NCBI GenBank assembly: GCA_949825045.1
Contig: OX463820.1
Span: 7,700,501-7,764,500 of the forward strand
DNA: 64,000 bases
DNA from: Argyresthia goedartella
Lineage: Eukaryota; Arthropoda; Insecta; Lepidoptera; Argyresthiidae
Direction of reading: 5' to 3'
The notes under the pieces are model-generated. The model saw only the letters and a program-made list of their open reading frames with translations. It was not told where the DNA came from and did no database searches. Within the stretch, counting starts at the first letter, position 1. Each line of letters starts with the position of its first letter. This document shows, piece after piece, positions 21,901 through 32,270 of this stretch. The translations under genes were made by a program, and so were the position numbers.

Positions 21901-24900
21901 AGCTGCAAACACATCTCAATGAAGTGCACGCGTGGACGAAAAGGTGGCGCATCAAAGCCAGTGCAGCTAAATCCAAACATCTCCTTCACTCTGAGACGTC
22001 AGGACTGCCCTCCGGTGAAACTTGGTGAGGACACGTTACCAAACAATACTGTAGTCAAGTACCTTGGATTCCATCTGGACCGGAAGCATACATGGCGTGA
22101 CCACACAAGGAAAAAGCGTGATGAGCTAAACCTATCAGTCAACAATAAGGTGCTCGTCTATAAGACTGTGCTAAAACCGATATGGACATACGGAATACAG
22201 TTATGGAGTACTGCGAGTAACTCTAACATTGAAATCTTACAACGCTTCCAAAATTCAGCCCTGAAGTCAATAGTTAATACACATTGGTTCACAAGAAATT
22301 ATGAAGTTCATGACTATTTACAAATGCCTATTCTTAAGGAGGAGGTGACAAGAATGACCAGAACCTACAGAGATAGGGTCAACCATCATCAAAACCAGCT
22401 GACTTCAACACTCAGTGACATTCCCTACCAAAGGAGATTCAAAAGAAAGCATGTTTGTGACAATATATAGATAACCCAAAAAGTAACAAGAAGGGCTGGA
22501 ATGGAATGGAATGCCCAAAGCGCTATAAACCTTCATAAAAATTGCTCATGGTTGCAAAACAGAGTGCAAGTTGGCCAAATACATCACAAAAAAAAAACTG
22601 TGAACCAATTCAAGGTTAAAGACGAAACATCGTCTAAATCTTCTTTTTGTCTTTAAATTTTGAAGAACATTGAAGTATCATCAGCAAACAACACAAGGTA
22701 TCTCAGTCAATTTCTCCACCATGAAAGGCAGATCGTTAATATATACCAGGAATAAGAAAGGGCCTAATATGGAACCTAGTGGAACGCCAATTTTTACACT
22801 CGATCCATCAGATTTAACGCCGTTGACTTCTGCCTTTTGAATTATATTGCTTAAGTATGATCTTAGTAGATACAACGCTTTATTTCTTACTTCGTAATGA
22901 TTTAATTTCATTAATAGTGTATTATGGTCAACTCAATCAAATGCCTTCCGACTGAAAAAACTCTGATAGCATTCTGTGCGGCTTCCCATGCAGAATAAAT
23001 ATGAGAAAACCGTAGTGAAACCGTATTGTTTGGCGTGGAGTTGTTTTGTACGGTTCAAGTGTGAAAACATTTGATTGAGTATAATGTTTTCAAATATTTT
23101 ACTTAGTGCTGGAAGAACAGACATTGGTCTGAAATTTGAAGGATCACCCTTGTCTCCCGACTTGAATAGGGGTATTAGTTTACTGTGTTTCATGAGGTCT
23201 GGGAAAGCTCCATCGTCAATACATTTATTGAATATATAAGCTAAGTGTTAGAATTACTGTACCAATGCCTTTGCCTGTTATACCCCACAGGTCTTCAGTA
23301 TTTTTTAAGTTAAGTAATCTTAACGTTTTGACAATGTCCTGGGGATATACATGAAGAAATATTAAATATACATTACTGATGGTAGTGTTGTTTTTTAATA
23401 AAGACCCTGCTTCATATGGAGATGAATTTAGACGATCTGTTGTGAGTAAGGGAACATTGTCGAAGAATGTTTCGAAAGCTCGAGCAACCTCGGCGTTGGA
23501 TTTAACAACATCATCACTCATCATCATCATCACATGTAATGTTATGTTATCTCTATGTTAACAATACTGTGCACCCAGCACATAGCAAAATCCGGCCTAT
23601 AATAAAAATATATGTATTTGTTTCAAGGTGTTACGGACCAGCTTTTGTCAATAAGCAGACAGCTAGCAGACACAGCACAGAGAAGTCAGGACACACTAGA
23701 TACGTTAGTGTCATCTAGCTCTCAAGTACATGTAAGCACCATCAGTATATTAAAATTTGCTAATATAAGTTAGACTACAGTGGAACCATTGTTATAAGTC
23801 GCATTTGACATCTATCAATGGTAGGGATAGAGCTTTGCAGCAGTCTTCTTCTCCTTGTTTTGCTTAGAAAAGGAAGACAGACAGATGCATAGCGCTGTCC
23901 GTACTGTTGACCGATGCACAATGCTACTTCTAAGAATGGCTCCACTTTGACTGCCATACTCAGTCAATTACGCCCGGTTTCCTGGGCGCTGATGAGGTTG
24001 ACAAATTGGTTTAACTGATTAGAGCCCACCACATGCCGCTGATGTTCAAAATAGCGGCACTTGATTGGCTGAAATCAGTTTAACCAATTTGTTGACTTAA
24101 CCAGCGCCCAAGAAAACGGGCGTTAATGGTTCAGTAAGGATGAATTAAATGAAGAATTCCATAATAAATTGTTAGAAGGTCGTCCTTAATGGACATTAAA
24201 TTACTCTGATACCTGGGTTGAGTATGGCAGTAAGACACATAAACTGTGATTCACGAGGAGTATAAACTAGCAAATAGCAAATAAAATATAATTAACATAG
24301 TTAAAGTCTTCACAAAATAAAAGGCCCGGAGGCCTAAACTGAATTCAACCTTATTACGGCAGTGACGGACGCTGTCACCGGGCCTTTTGTTTTGTGAAGA
24401 CGTTTTTGTAGGCTTAGCAATTCTATTTCAAACTTATTTATTTTTAAACTAAAACTAAGTTGTTGGCTTGGGAATCGCACTCAATAGTAATAGTAGATTA
24501 TACACTAACGGCCTTACTAATAAAAAAGTTATGCTCGGTTTAAATTATACAGTGTTTTGTCCTTTTCATACGTCGAGTAAATGTCAAATGTCAAAGCAAG
24601 AAAAAAACACTATATAAGTTAAACCGTGAATAACTTCTTTTATTAGTAAGGCCGTAAGGGGATAAAGCTCAGTTTTATGTCACCGGCGCGATATTGCATC
24701 CTGAACGTAACAAAGGCCTCGGGAATTAAGACCGAGTCTGTAAACTGTAGCGTGCTGCTTACTATATGACGCATTAGTTGATAAACTAACGGTTAAAACC
24801 GTTAAATAGTAAACTGGTTTAAACTTGAATTACAAACGAAATACCAGGGCAAACACCGGGGTAGCTCAGGTGAAGACTAGAGGGGGCGATCGCAGCGAAG

Positions 24901-25318
24901 CCCCCGAATAATCATTGTGTTAGGTTAACACGTAAGAACAAAAGAAACGTAAATTCTAAACCCTGTCGGTCTGGTTTACTATCTATCAATAGTTGATCAA
25001 CTAACGCGTTAGTTTATCAACTAACGTTTTTGACTATCTTACGGTGACATATACATATGTATAATGTGGCATTGTCGAGCAGGTGGAGTGAAAATGAATT
25101 TGTTTAGAAGAAATAAGTACCTACCTAGAAAATAATTTAGGCTTTTGTTTTAGGGTACACAATCAGAGCTGGAAAACACTGCTGGTACTATTTCACAATC
25201 TAGCAAACTATTGAAAAAATATGGTAGAAGAGAATTCACCGATAAAGTGATTATGCTATTCGCATTTTTATTCTTCTTGGCAGTCTGCCTATACATTGTT
25301 CAGAAAAGAATGTTTTAA
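15991..25318 (+). CDS. Sec20: Sec20 / BNIP1 SNARE protein (5 exons, complete)
   Basis: Exons 15991-16140, 16261-16433, 17183-17340, 23628-23731 and 25154-25318 join in phase to 249 codons. The start MIHTFSKADELSRDA follows a short leader. Exons 1-3 form the N-terminal helical region (MSARESGDEKYLMEVE, KEFKEANIISLFAIEKAQRE). Exon 4 and early exon 5 carry the SNARE helix (LLSISRQLADTAQRSQDTL, ELENTAGTISQSSKLLKKYG). Residues about 227-244 (IMLFAFLFFLAVCLYIV) are the C-terminal membrane anchor, then QKRMF. Sec20 is a Qb-type SNARE in the ER receptor complex for Golgi-to-ER vesicles, and its BNIP1 relatives also act in ER shape and mitochondrial dynamics. All splice sites look normal. Introns 3 (6.3 kb) and 4 (1.4 kb) are filled with transposon remains, but coding is intact. 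Confidence 0.93.
16465..17062 (+). repeat. Dispersed repeat, copy 1, split by a SINE (Sec20 intron 2)
   Basis: Closely matches 18416-18760 (TTTAAACAATTACCAAAAA, TGTGTTTGGATAAATGATC, TTCAACCTAACAC, CTTCGCTCACC). It holds a GC-rich foldback around AGGGGG...CACCCC. Copy 1 is interrupted by the SINE 16722-16967 with a 7-bp duplication TATTTTG, so copy 2 serves as the empty site. Confidence 0.75.
16722..16967 (+). repeat. tRNA-derived SINE with 7-bp target duplication
   Basis: Starts ACGACCCGAATGGCCGAG. A box TGGCCGAGTCGG and B box GGTTCGAGTCC fit the RNA polymerase III consensus and look like a serine-tRNA-type head. The 3' part has GGGGCTAGATCAATGTGTG and ends AAGGTATTAAGGTAT. Flanked by TATTTTG at 16715-16721 and 16968-16974. 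Confidence 0.85.
17376..17575 (+). repeat. SINE copy in Sec20 intron 3
   Basis: Shares with the copies at 14390 and 36055 a head (GTGGTGTTGCGGTTG), a degraded B box (GGATTGACCCC), CCCAGGTTTTGGATGTTT, a CATGACACAGGGTATCC block, and GGGCCAGAAGTAATGTATG at the end. Confidence 0.7.
17583..18320 (-). mobile_element. 3' end of a non-LTR retrotransposon (Sec20 intron 3)
   Basis: On the minus strand 18300-17870 decodes, with breaks, to a typical ORF2 C-terminus (LLAPRFRLAKVSNSFKGQC, YYNKIPLEILKLL). A 3' UTR follows, ending near 17583 in AAAGAACTGTGACTTTTGAC. The UTR is shared with 32628-32712/34938-35265 and 60122-60412. All copies are truncated at the 5' side. A TGTGTGTG run at about 18100 interrupts the coding part. 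Confidence 0.7.
18416..18760 (+). repeat. Dispersed repeat, copy 2 (Sec20 intron 3)
   Basis: Uninterrupted relative of 16465-17062. The GC-rich foldback GGGGGGCTTCGCTTCGCTCA is followed by CCCCC, then CACCTAAGCTACC. A diverged minus-strand piece (GGGGGCTTCGCTGCGATCG, CCTAACACAA) lies at about 24860-24960. The class is unknown; the hairpin and lack of inverted termini leave a Helitron-like origin possible. Confidence 0.6.
18785..20212 (+). mobile_element. Ty3/Gypsy-type LTR element fragment (LTR end, gag, protease)
   Basis: A primer-binding-site-like CTGGTGACCCG at 18841 follows ...ACTACTACA, the end of a 5' LTR. Next comes a gag frame (18873-19211; PPFYAEKPAVWFKQLEGQF, ENPPETNMYEKLKNELIKR) and then, after frame changes, gag C-terminal sequence (about 19211-19480). 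Last is a protease region 19780-20170 with TQFLVDTGSDLLVFPRSAL and IIGVDFLSHYEIVVD. RT and beyond are absent. Several stops and shifts make it inactive. It lies in Sec20 intron 3 and ends where jockey-type sequence begins. Confidence 0.75.
20285..22490 (+). pseudogene. Jockey-type non-LTR retrotransposon relic
   Basis: Many frameshifts and stops, but the order is clear: endonuclease remnant near 20290-20460 (HLDVLLISGSHLSGN), linker 20755-20980 (KWAITDAERAEAFGEYLSD), RT around 21400-21860 (PQGSVLGPRLYLMYTADVP, ATFADDTVVL), then the C-terminal region 21898-22470 (VKYLGFHLDRKHTWRDHT, KPIWTYGIQLWSTASN). The last block matches the jockey clade well. Inactive. The region downstream to 22620 has its A-rich end. 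Confidence 0.75.
22667..23535 (-). pseudogene. Internal fragment of a non-LTR reverse transcriptase
   Basis: Minus strand. The linker (23533-23225, RAFETFFDNVPLL) leads into RT pieces at 23193-22933 (KLIPLFKSGDKGDPSNFRPM, LPALSKIFENIILNQM) and 22911-22667 (VGVPLGSILGPFLFLVYIN-like, then FADDTS). Two frame changes separate them. Both ends are truncated within coding sequence, so this is an eroded internal piece in Sec20 intron 3. Confidence 0.75.
23971..24122. mobile_element. Harbinger-type MITE (152 bp) with TTA target duplication
   Basis: Inverted termini of about 50 bp begin CGCCCGGTTTCCTGGGCGCT and pair with a complement ending GGGCG. Flanks TTA at 23968-23970 and 24123-24125 match the 3-bp TWA preference of PIF/Harbinger elements. 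Located in Sec20 intron 4. Confidence 0.8.
24306..24401. mobile_element. Short foldback MITE (96 bp)
   Basis: GTCTTCACAAAATAAAAGGC at 24306 pairs with GCCTTTTGTTTTGTGAAGAC ending at 24401 with one mismatch. The superfamily is not clear. Located in Sec20 intron 4. Confidence 0.7.
24508..24655. mobile_element. Foldback MITE (about 148 bp)
   Basis: ACGGCCTTACTAATAAAA at 24508 pairs with TTTTATTAGTAAGGCCGT ending at 24655. The match extends imperfectly to about 50 bp. TAA occurs on both sides (24506-24508, 24655-24657), consistent with a TWA duplication. Confidence 0.75.
24773..25026. mobile_element. Foldback MITE (about 254 bp) carrying a foreign repeat
   Basis: ATTAGTTGATAAACTAACG at 24773 is matched by inverted copies at 25007-25026 and again, imperfectly, near 24990. 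The interior includes the minus-strand remnant of the repeat seen at 16465 and 18416. Located in Sec20 intron 4. Confidence 0.6.
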
Positions 25319-26230
25319 ATACAATGGAAGACCTATATTTTAATTTTGTACGATTCAATAATTTATATACTAATGTATTATAATTTAACAACTGTTTAAG
25401 AACACAGAATATCAAATTTACACATTGCAATTTAATGTTAAAATATATGAAATTACAAAAATTCGTTGAAATATTTTATTTATATCTTTTAATATTTGCA
25501 ATGCATGTGCTCGAAAAGAGCGTTTTCCAAGCTTGAGGACTTCAGCCTAATCTCGCGGAAGTGCTACTTTTTTGCTCTGGTGCTATCTGTTTTTTTTTTA
25601 ATTTTTAACTCCGACATCAGCCCGGGACAAAGCGAGTTTTAATTATTTTAGTAAAGTTTTACAAATTAGTCAAGTACAGATTATCAATCATATAAAAGGT
25701 ACAATACAATAAAAACGAAGTGCCGTCGCTGGAGCTGATGGTCTGATTCAAAATACTCGTCATTTGACACCCCAAAGAACTATCTAGGAAAAAAGGTTTG
25801 TAAGAACCCGTTGTTAAACAAATCTTTGTTGTTAACTAAATGGAATATAGTATAGGCTGACCGATAGGCATCCCGCGCCCAGGGGATCACCAGGGTGTGG
25901 TAGGCACGTCCAGGATTAAAGTCCAGCTCGCTGGCAGGAACCCAACGAGTCCGAGTCTTACCGACTAGTCCGAGTCTTACCGACTAGTCCGTAGAACTCC
26001 CCTCCGGGCCCCGCTGCCTCGCGTCTGATTACAAACCGTTCGCGGGTACGTAAAGTGCTAGAACGTCAGACGACAGCTGGGTCTTATGCGTTCCACGGGC
26101 TCAGCTCCTAGATTAGAATCGCAACCTGTAAGCCAGTCTGGCTTGCGTCCCTGTGTGGGCCTCCTGAAATTTGTGTAATATAAATCATTAACTAATCCGT
26201 TGTATTTATATACGCGCTTCCGTGTCAGGA
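25319..26230. other. Sec20 3' flank and unassigned intergenic DNA
   Basis: 25319-25500 is AT-rich and probably the Sec20 3' UTR. 25500-25850 shows nothing assignable. 25860-26050 is GC-rich with a 19-bp unit (GACTAGTCCGAGTCTTACC) repeated twice at about 25947-25990. 26100-26200 has a small foldback around AAGCCAGTCTGGCTTGC. No gene is supported. Confidence 0.4.
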
Positions 26231-26276
26231 AGCCTGGTGCCACGCACTGACGCCTACCACCCGCCTCTCGACGTCA

Positions 26277-28515
26277 TTGTGCCCGTGTTGTATGCGCAGA
26301 GAGCTGGCCAGCGATCTGGCCGCTTGGATCCCAGCAACATTGGAGGTCGCAATGACTAGAACTTTGCCAAGGGCAATCACGCAGTCCTGTACGAACTCAT
26401 GTGTAGCATATCTTGCGACCGACAGTGTTCTCGAAGCTACTGATGTAGAGACGGCAGTCGGTCGCTTCTACGATTCCATTTACGGAGTCTTCAACAGCTG
26501 TATCCCGAAGAAGACCAGACCAACCCAGCCTACAAGGAGATACCCGGTGTGGTTCACTGGTGATATAATAAGGGACTTGGCCACGAAGGCCATACTCCAC
26601 CGTAAATGGAAAACGGGGAGGAGGCCGGCTGACTACGTCTCATTCAGTGAGCTAAGAGCCAACCTCAAGTGTCGCGTAGATACAGCCTACGCCAACCACA
26701 TGAGTAGTATAGAAAGCAATATTAGACATAACCCGCGCGCATTTTGGAAAAATGTAAGTGGCCTACGATCGAAGGGTGGTTTCGAACCTCGGGTCACGCA
26801 TCGGGGCCGGGAACACGTTGGTGAGGAAGCAGCAGCCGCATTTGCAAACTACTTCTCAGACGTTTTCCTCCCTGATGAGCCAGCGCTCGATCCAGATCTG
26901 GTAAACATTTCTGATGACTCGTGCACTGCTAATCACATACAAGTTTCACATATTTCCAGTAGGGACATAAAGGAAGGGCTGAAGCAGCTAAGGCCAAGGA
27001 GCGCAATTGGACCGGACAACGTCCCTCCCTACTTTTTGAAGGCCTACAGCGATCAGCTGGTTTTACCTTTGGGTCGGATATTCAATCTTGTTCTTGAACA
27101 AGGTAAGTACCCCACCAGCTGGAAGCTTTCTCGAGTCAGTCCTTTCCCCAAGACAAGTGACACTGCCTCCGTTGATCAATATCGACCTATTGCGATCCTG
27201 AGTTCATTGGCAAAACTGTTCGAGTCGATCATAAAAGACAAAATCGGTTCGCAGATTGCGCCTTATCTGAGCGAGTCGCAACACGGATTCAGGAGTCGCT
27301 GCTCAGTTAACACCAACTTGCTGACTTTAGTCGAGATTGTGTCGAAGTGCATGGACAAGGGATGTCAAGTGGTCGTCGCCTATATGGACTTTCGCAAGGC
27401 GTTCGACAGAGTCGATAATGACGTCCTAATGAAGAAGTTATGTGCCATTGGATTTGCCCTACGGCTGTTGGTTTTCTTCGCTGACTACCTCAAGAACCGC
27501 CAGCAATATGTGCGACACGGCTTTTTTGAGTCCCAGCCGTACCATACACGGTCGGGCGTTAGCCAAGGGTCTATTCTCGGTCCGTTGTTATTTATCATTA
27601 TGATAAATGACCTGGAATTAGAGCTTAAACACGCCAATTGCCTTCTGTATGCGGACGATCTGAAACTGATACTTCCCGTGAGTTCAGAGGATGATTGTAG
27701 TTTGCTGCAGGAAGATCTAGACGCGGTTCATAGGTTCCACCTATGAACCGCGTGTGAACAATAAACTCCTCTTCAATACTGCCAAATGCTATGTAATGTC
27801 CTTTACGCGCTCCTCTCATCCTATAAGCGCGATATATACACTCGGTACGGAGTCTTTGACTCGAGTGTATTCGATTAGGGACCTCGGTGTTACGTTCGAC
27901 CCTAAAATTACATTCCATGAGCACATGAGCACATTGGCCAAGGAATGCTTCAAAAGATTGGGGTTTGTAATACGGAATAGTAAGGGATTCCATAACCTGG
28001 GTGTGGTCCAGCTTCTCTACATGGCCCTAGTGAGAACCAAATTTGAATCTAGCTCGGTGGTTTGGAATCCGCACGAAAGCTCCTACATACTTTTGCTCGA
28101 GAAGGTACACAAAGCTTTCCTACGATACCTATATAAGCGGAAATTTGGATACTACCCTTATCTTTATCCATCCGCTTTTATATTGGGTATGCTTGGATAC
28201 AACTCACTAGAGGTCAGACGTAACACCGAGCAGCTTCTGACTGTGTGTCGATTGATGCGAGGCGACAGTGACTGTGTCGCGCTTGTCGGTACGGTATGCG
28301 CGCTATACGTGCCCGACAGATATCTCCGCGCGCGTAGGCACCAGCTGTTAGCGGGCGGCACGTACCGCACGGTGGCGCGCCAGCAGTCTCCACTGGTGAG
28401 GGCACGGGATAGCCTCAATGCTCTGCTGGATGCAGCACCACTAACTGATCTGTTTGGTGATGAGTGGAGGCATATTGTGCGAGAATGTGGCAGGTTCTGC
28501 GAGATGAAAGAGTGA
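26277..28515 (+). pseudogene. Reverse transcriptase, split by an inverted duplication
   Basis: Frame one, 26277-27746: linker (YPVWFTGDIIRDLATKA), RT motifs SAIGPDNVPPYFLKAY, QYRPIAILSSLAKLFES, QHGFRSRCSVN, YMDFRKAFDRVD, SGVSQGSILGPLLFIIMIN, CLLYADDLKLIL. Frame two, 27754-28515: thumb and C-terminus (NKLLFNTAKCYVMSF, IRDLGVTFDPKITF, VVWNPHESSYILLL). The break is a 15-bp inverted duplication at 27721-27753. Apart from this and a frame change near 26300 the coding sequence is open. All catalytic aspartates are kept. Confidence 0.85.
27721..27753. repeat. 15-bp inverted duplication breaking the RT frame
   Basis: ACGCGGTTCATAGGT (27721-27735), spacer TCC, then the exact complement (27739-27753). 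RT reading resumes right after it, as if a few bases were replaced by an inverted copy of the preceding DNA. Confidence 0.9.
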
Positions 28516-28879
28516 AAGTGTTGTCTTAGAAATATTATTATTATTTTTTGCATTGACATTTTATTTCAGTACCCTTGACATACCTAATGTTTAATACTAT
28601 TTGAATTTGACCTAAATTTAATGTTTAATGTGATTTGTTATGTAGTATTTTCTACGAATTTGTACCCTTTGTTCCCTACCTGTGAAATCGACATACCTAA
28701 ATTGATACTGACATTGTATAACTATTTGACTTTGTACAGCGCATTGGGTGTATACCTGTAATGTTGTATATCGTACTTGTATATTAAATAAATAAATATA
28801 TAATCGCCAGTAAAATCGGGAGTCCAGGCCCCAACCTAGGTATCTTAATAACTTATGTACGTAGTTATTAAATGTAATA

Positions 28880-31185
28880 TAAATAAATAAGAGGTCCGAC
28901 CGATTTCGGTCACGGCGACCGCTTCATGAATCATGAGCTTTGAACTCGCTCGTGTCCTCACATGTGGCTTGTGTAGCCAATCTTCCTTGTGAAGATCCTC
29001 GCGCGTTGCGGGCATGTGGTCACACCATTAATATAGTTATACTAGTTAGCGCAGGTGGTTGGTGTTTTAAATCATCGCTTGGCGTCGAGCTCAGCGCGCC
29101 GGTGGATTTCAAAATCACGGACATTGGTTTTAACCATAGCTCTCCACTCGGGTCTGAGGGCAGCTTGCTTCTCCTGCTGGGAATACTCTATGCCGCACCT
29201 CTTCATGTGCCGCTTCTGGACATCTTTGGAGCTGAGGAGTTGTCCGCCATTATTGAACTTGCCCTCCTCAAGTTCTGAGTAGAAGACGTGCTTCGCGACC
29301 CTCAGCTCTGCCATCATTGACTCGTATCCGCACCGCCAAAGCTGTCGCCGCATGAGGTAGGCCTCAATGCCACCCATATTGGCACTGCGACGTGCCACTT
29401 CAGTGTTCCGCACGCGATCAGAATATCTGATATTCATGATCTTACGTAGACATCTGAGGTGGAAACGGTCTAGCATGAGGGTATGACGGCGGTACACGGT
29501 CCAAGTTTCCGCAGCATACAGGAGATTAGGCAGAACGATCGCCATGTACACTGAGATCTTCGTACCTATCTTTATGTCATGTGAACAGAAACCTTGGTAT
29601 CCAGCTTGCCGAATGCTGCAGCTGCAGCTCCGATCCTGCTGTTGGTCTCTGCATCAAGGTCGCACTTATAGCTTGTCAAATTCGTAGGTATCACTCCCAT
29701 GGTCTGCGGGCGACGGGGACAAAAGATGCGAATGCGAAAAAAATAATTTGACAAGCTATAGATGTTAAAGTACTCCCCAGGTAGCGGAACTTATCAACCT
29801 GCTTCAGCTCCTCCTCGCCAAGTTTGATGTTCAGCGGCTCATGACCGTTGATGTCTAGAGACATCACCTCCGTCTTTTTGACACTGATCTTCAGGCCGAA
29901 TTTACGGCAGGACTTGTCGGTCGAGATCGGACATGAGCTGTTGCAGGCTTTCTTTGGATTCTGTCACAAAGCATAGGCCATCCGCGCTGATGATTTCAGT
30001 GACCACGGCGTGTGAGACTTTTGTGCGGGGTTTTAGTATCGCCAGGTTAAAAAGACTGCCATCGGTGCGGAAACGGATGCGGACACCTTCAGGAGAGGCT
30101 TGTATAACCTCCCGGATTACGACCGCAAAGTACAACGCGAAGAATGTACGTAGGCGCGAGAACGCAGCCTTTGACCCCATAGGTAACGGGGAGAAACTCT
30201 GAAATTCATCGTTGATAGAAACGCAGCATTGCATGTCGTCGTGGAGGAGTATAATACGTTTCACAAATCTCTCTGTGCACCCTATCTTTCCGAGCACCGT
30301 CCAGAGGGCTTCTCGTGGGACGCTGACAAAAGCCTTCTCAATGTCAATAAAACAGAGGTACGTGGGACGGACCTGCTCTCTGCTGTCAGTTTACAGTTTT
30401 TCTTACATTTGTTATGTTGTTTCTTTATTGAAAAAAACAACCTCGCCTCGTAAGAACGGCTCATGAGGGATCGAGTTGATGTCTTCCAGGTCAGCAGACC
30501 GGTCCACATTCAGCGAGTGTTGAAGTGTTCTGCCCATCGGTTGAGTACTTCTTTCTTGCTTTTAAGAAGGCCTTCGCCATTTGCAGGCTCAAGTGGCACT
30601 TTTGCAAGAGAAGACGTACCTATCAGTTTTCGAACCTCACCGTAGAATCCCCCTAGCTGGTTATTGTCCGCGAGCCATTGCATTTAGCAACCTTTGTCCT
30701 GCCACCATTTATTCTTGGTTTCCCGAGTAAGCCTGCGCAGCCCCAGGTCACTCTGTCTGATCTCCGCAACACCACGTTGGTTTGTCCTGTGCTGCCTGAG
30801 GAGACGCCGGTGTTTGTCGATTGCCTCCTTGAGAGCTCTATCATTCATATCAAACCAATCCTCGTTCTTACGGACTTTTAGACCCAAAGTAATTGTGGCG
30901 ATGTCTAAAATATGAGTAGATAGAGTCCCCCAGTCAGTATCAACTTGTCAACCGACCTCCGTGTCGGTGTGCGGCAGCGTGGTAGCCAATGCTTCGGCAC
31001 ACTTCTCCTTCGTCCCGAAATGCTTTAGCCCGTCCATGTTTAGACTTGGTGGCTTAGTTCTGACGGATCTAAAAAGACGAGGGAGGCGGAGACGCAGTTT
31101 CACGACTACAAGCCGATGATCCGTCCAGCAGTATGCACCGCGCATGACGCGGGTGATTTGGACTTGGGAAACATCTTTTTGCCTC
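28880..31185 (-). pseudogene. RTE-like non-LTR retrotransposon relic
   Basis: Minus strand. 31187-30950 is an endonuclease end (AYCWTDHRLVVVKLRLRLP). 30887-30684 and on is the linker (KVRKNEDWFDMNDRALKEAI). 30360-29902 is RT (LGKIGCTERFVKRIILLHDD, FALYFAVVIREVIQ), with the YADD region reading ISADGLCFV. 29551-29072 is the C-terminus ([31 protein letters not shown]). The 3' end near 28890-28950 has GAGGTCCGACCGATTTCGG, typical of moth RTE-like elements. Frame changes lie near 30180, 29760 and elsewhere; the altered catalytic box and a MITE insertion at 29667-29760 make it inactive. Confidence 0.8.
29667..29760. mobile_element. Short MITE inside the RTE relic
   Basis: TATAGCTTGTCAAATT at 29667-29682 pairs perfectly with its complement at 29745-29760. 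RT-relic sequence (FRYLGS... then [13 protein letters not shown]) is separated by exactly this stretch. Confidence 0.75.
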
Positions 31186-31189
31186 ACAA

Positions 31190-32270
31190 CTCATTTTGTG
31201 GGATGAGAGCACTATGGCCCACAAAAGAGGAATTGAATTAAAATTAAAACTCACAAAGAACATGAGATTACACATAAATGGCGACAGGTCGGTGGATGCA
31301 TTCAAATTTTCTCGCACGCTTCTCGGGATCGGTGACGGAGAATTTCTCACATTTGAGGGCAAATTATTTTACCTCCATATTTGGGTACTGTACCTAGTGT
31401 CTAATATATTTGAACTTAGATCCATTATATGTCCAGAAATTCATCTGTTAAAAGAAAAACCTATGGAGTGGTTGTGCGAAGGTGCGATTCTAACCCCCAA
31501 AAATTAATATTTTATATATAGAGATAGAGATAACATAAGATAATATACATATATAGAGCTCATTAGAGCTCCCGAAATAAAAACCATTCTCTTGAATTCC
31601 TTTGAGGGTGACCATAAAGAGTATCGGTCGATCGATAGTGTTATAGAGGGCGATGACGCAGTTAATTGTCCTATAGAGTTTCTTAACACGCTTAATCCTC
31701 CGGGACTCCCGGAACTTAAACTGTTGCTCAAAGTGGATGGGTGCACCCGTGATGCTCTTGCGTAACTTGCATCCACCCAAGTTATGCATTGGCACACGGT
31801 TACGCATCCAAGCATTGTAAGTATACAAATATAATAGAGGCAACAGTCCTGACAGGTTGTACAAAAGGGGAATCAGTGTTCATACCTAAAATACCGCTTA
31901 TCCCAGCATATTGTCCATTCGACTTTAAAGGTCTTACCACAAGGAAATAAACTTCTGTTAAACACTTGTTTAAAGACAAAAATGTATAGGATTTGACGTT
32001 TGTTTTGAGGTTAATCTATGACGTGTATTTTTTTGTAGTAACACGGTAAGAGACTTAAATTTCCCATCAAAGCCTGTTTTGCGATGACTATTATTAAGTC
32101 TCAAGGACAGTCACTTAAAATGGTGGGTATCGATTTAACAGAGTATTGTTTTTCACATGGCCAGCGTTATGTTGCTTGTTTCAGAGTTAGCTCCTCAAAT
32201 AGTTCAGTTATTTTAGCTCCACAAAGCAAAACTACAAAAGTCCTTTGATTTAGTAAAACACATTTACCAC
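31190..32270 (+). pseudogene. Helitron PIF1-like helicase C-terminal relic
   Basis: Plus-strand pieces in order: HINGDRSVDAFKFSRTLLGI and MEWLCEGAILTPKN (31196-31505); [19 protein letters not shown] and [18 protein letters not shown] (31590-31725); PKIPLIPAYCPFDFKG (about 31890-31930); and NFPIKACFAMTIIKSQGQSL with SHGQRYVACFRV (32060-32200). This is the 2B/motif VI end of the helicase found in Rep/helicase proteins of animal Helitrons. A stretch at about 31930-32056 with GGTCTTACC/GGTAAGA borders interrupts it. The minus-strand frame at 31490-31864 is a shadow. No Rep domain or Helitron terminus was found. Confidence 0.75.

Larger units (their letters stand above)
26235..28800 (+). mobile_element. 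5'-truncated non-LTR retrotransposon, same family as 10568-12370
   Basis: Begins within the end of the endonuclease (frame reading DAYHPPLDVIVPVLY), continues through linker, RT and C-terminus, and ends in a 3' UTR with an AT-rich AAATAAATAAATATA tail near 28790. Protein-level motifs match the copy nested in Harbinger along its full length, but the two have diverged clearly. Confidence 0.8.

Noticed and set aside
31490..31864. 124-codon minus-strand frame
   Set aside because: The plus strand of the same stretch reads as Helitron helicase pieces in the right order; the minus frame is a shadow.
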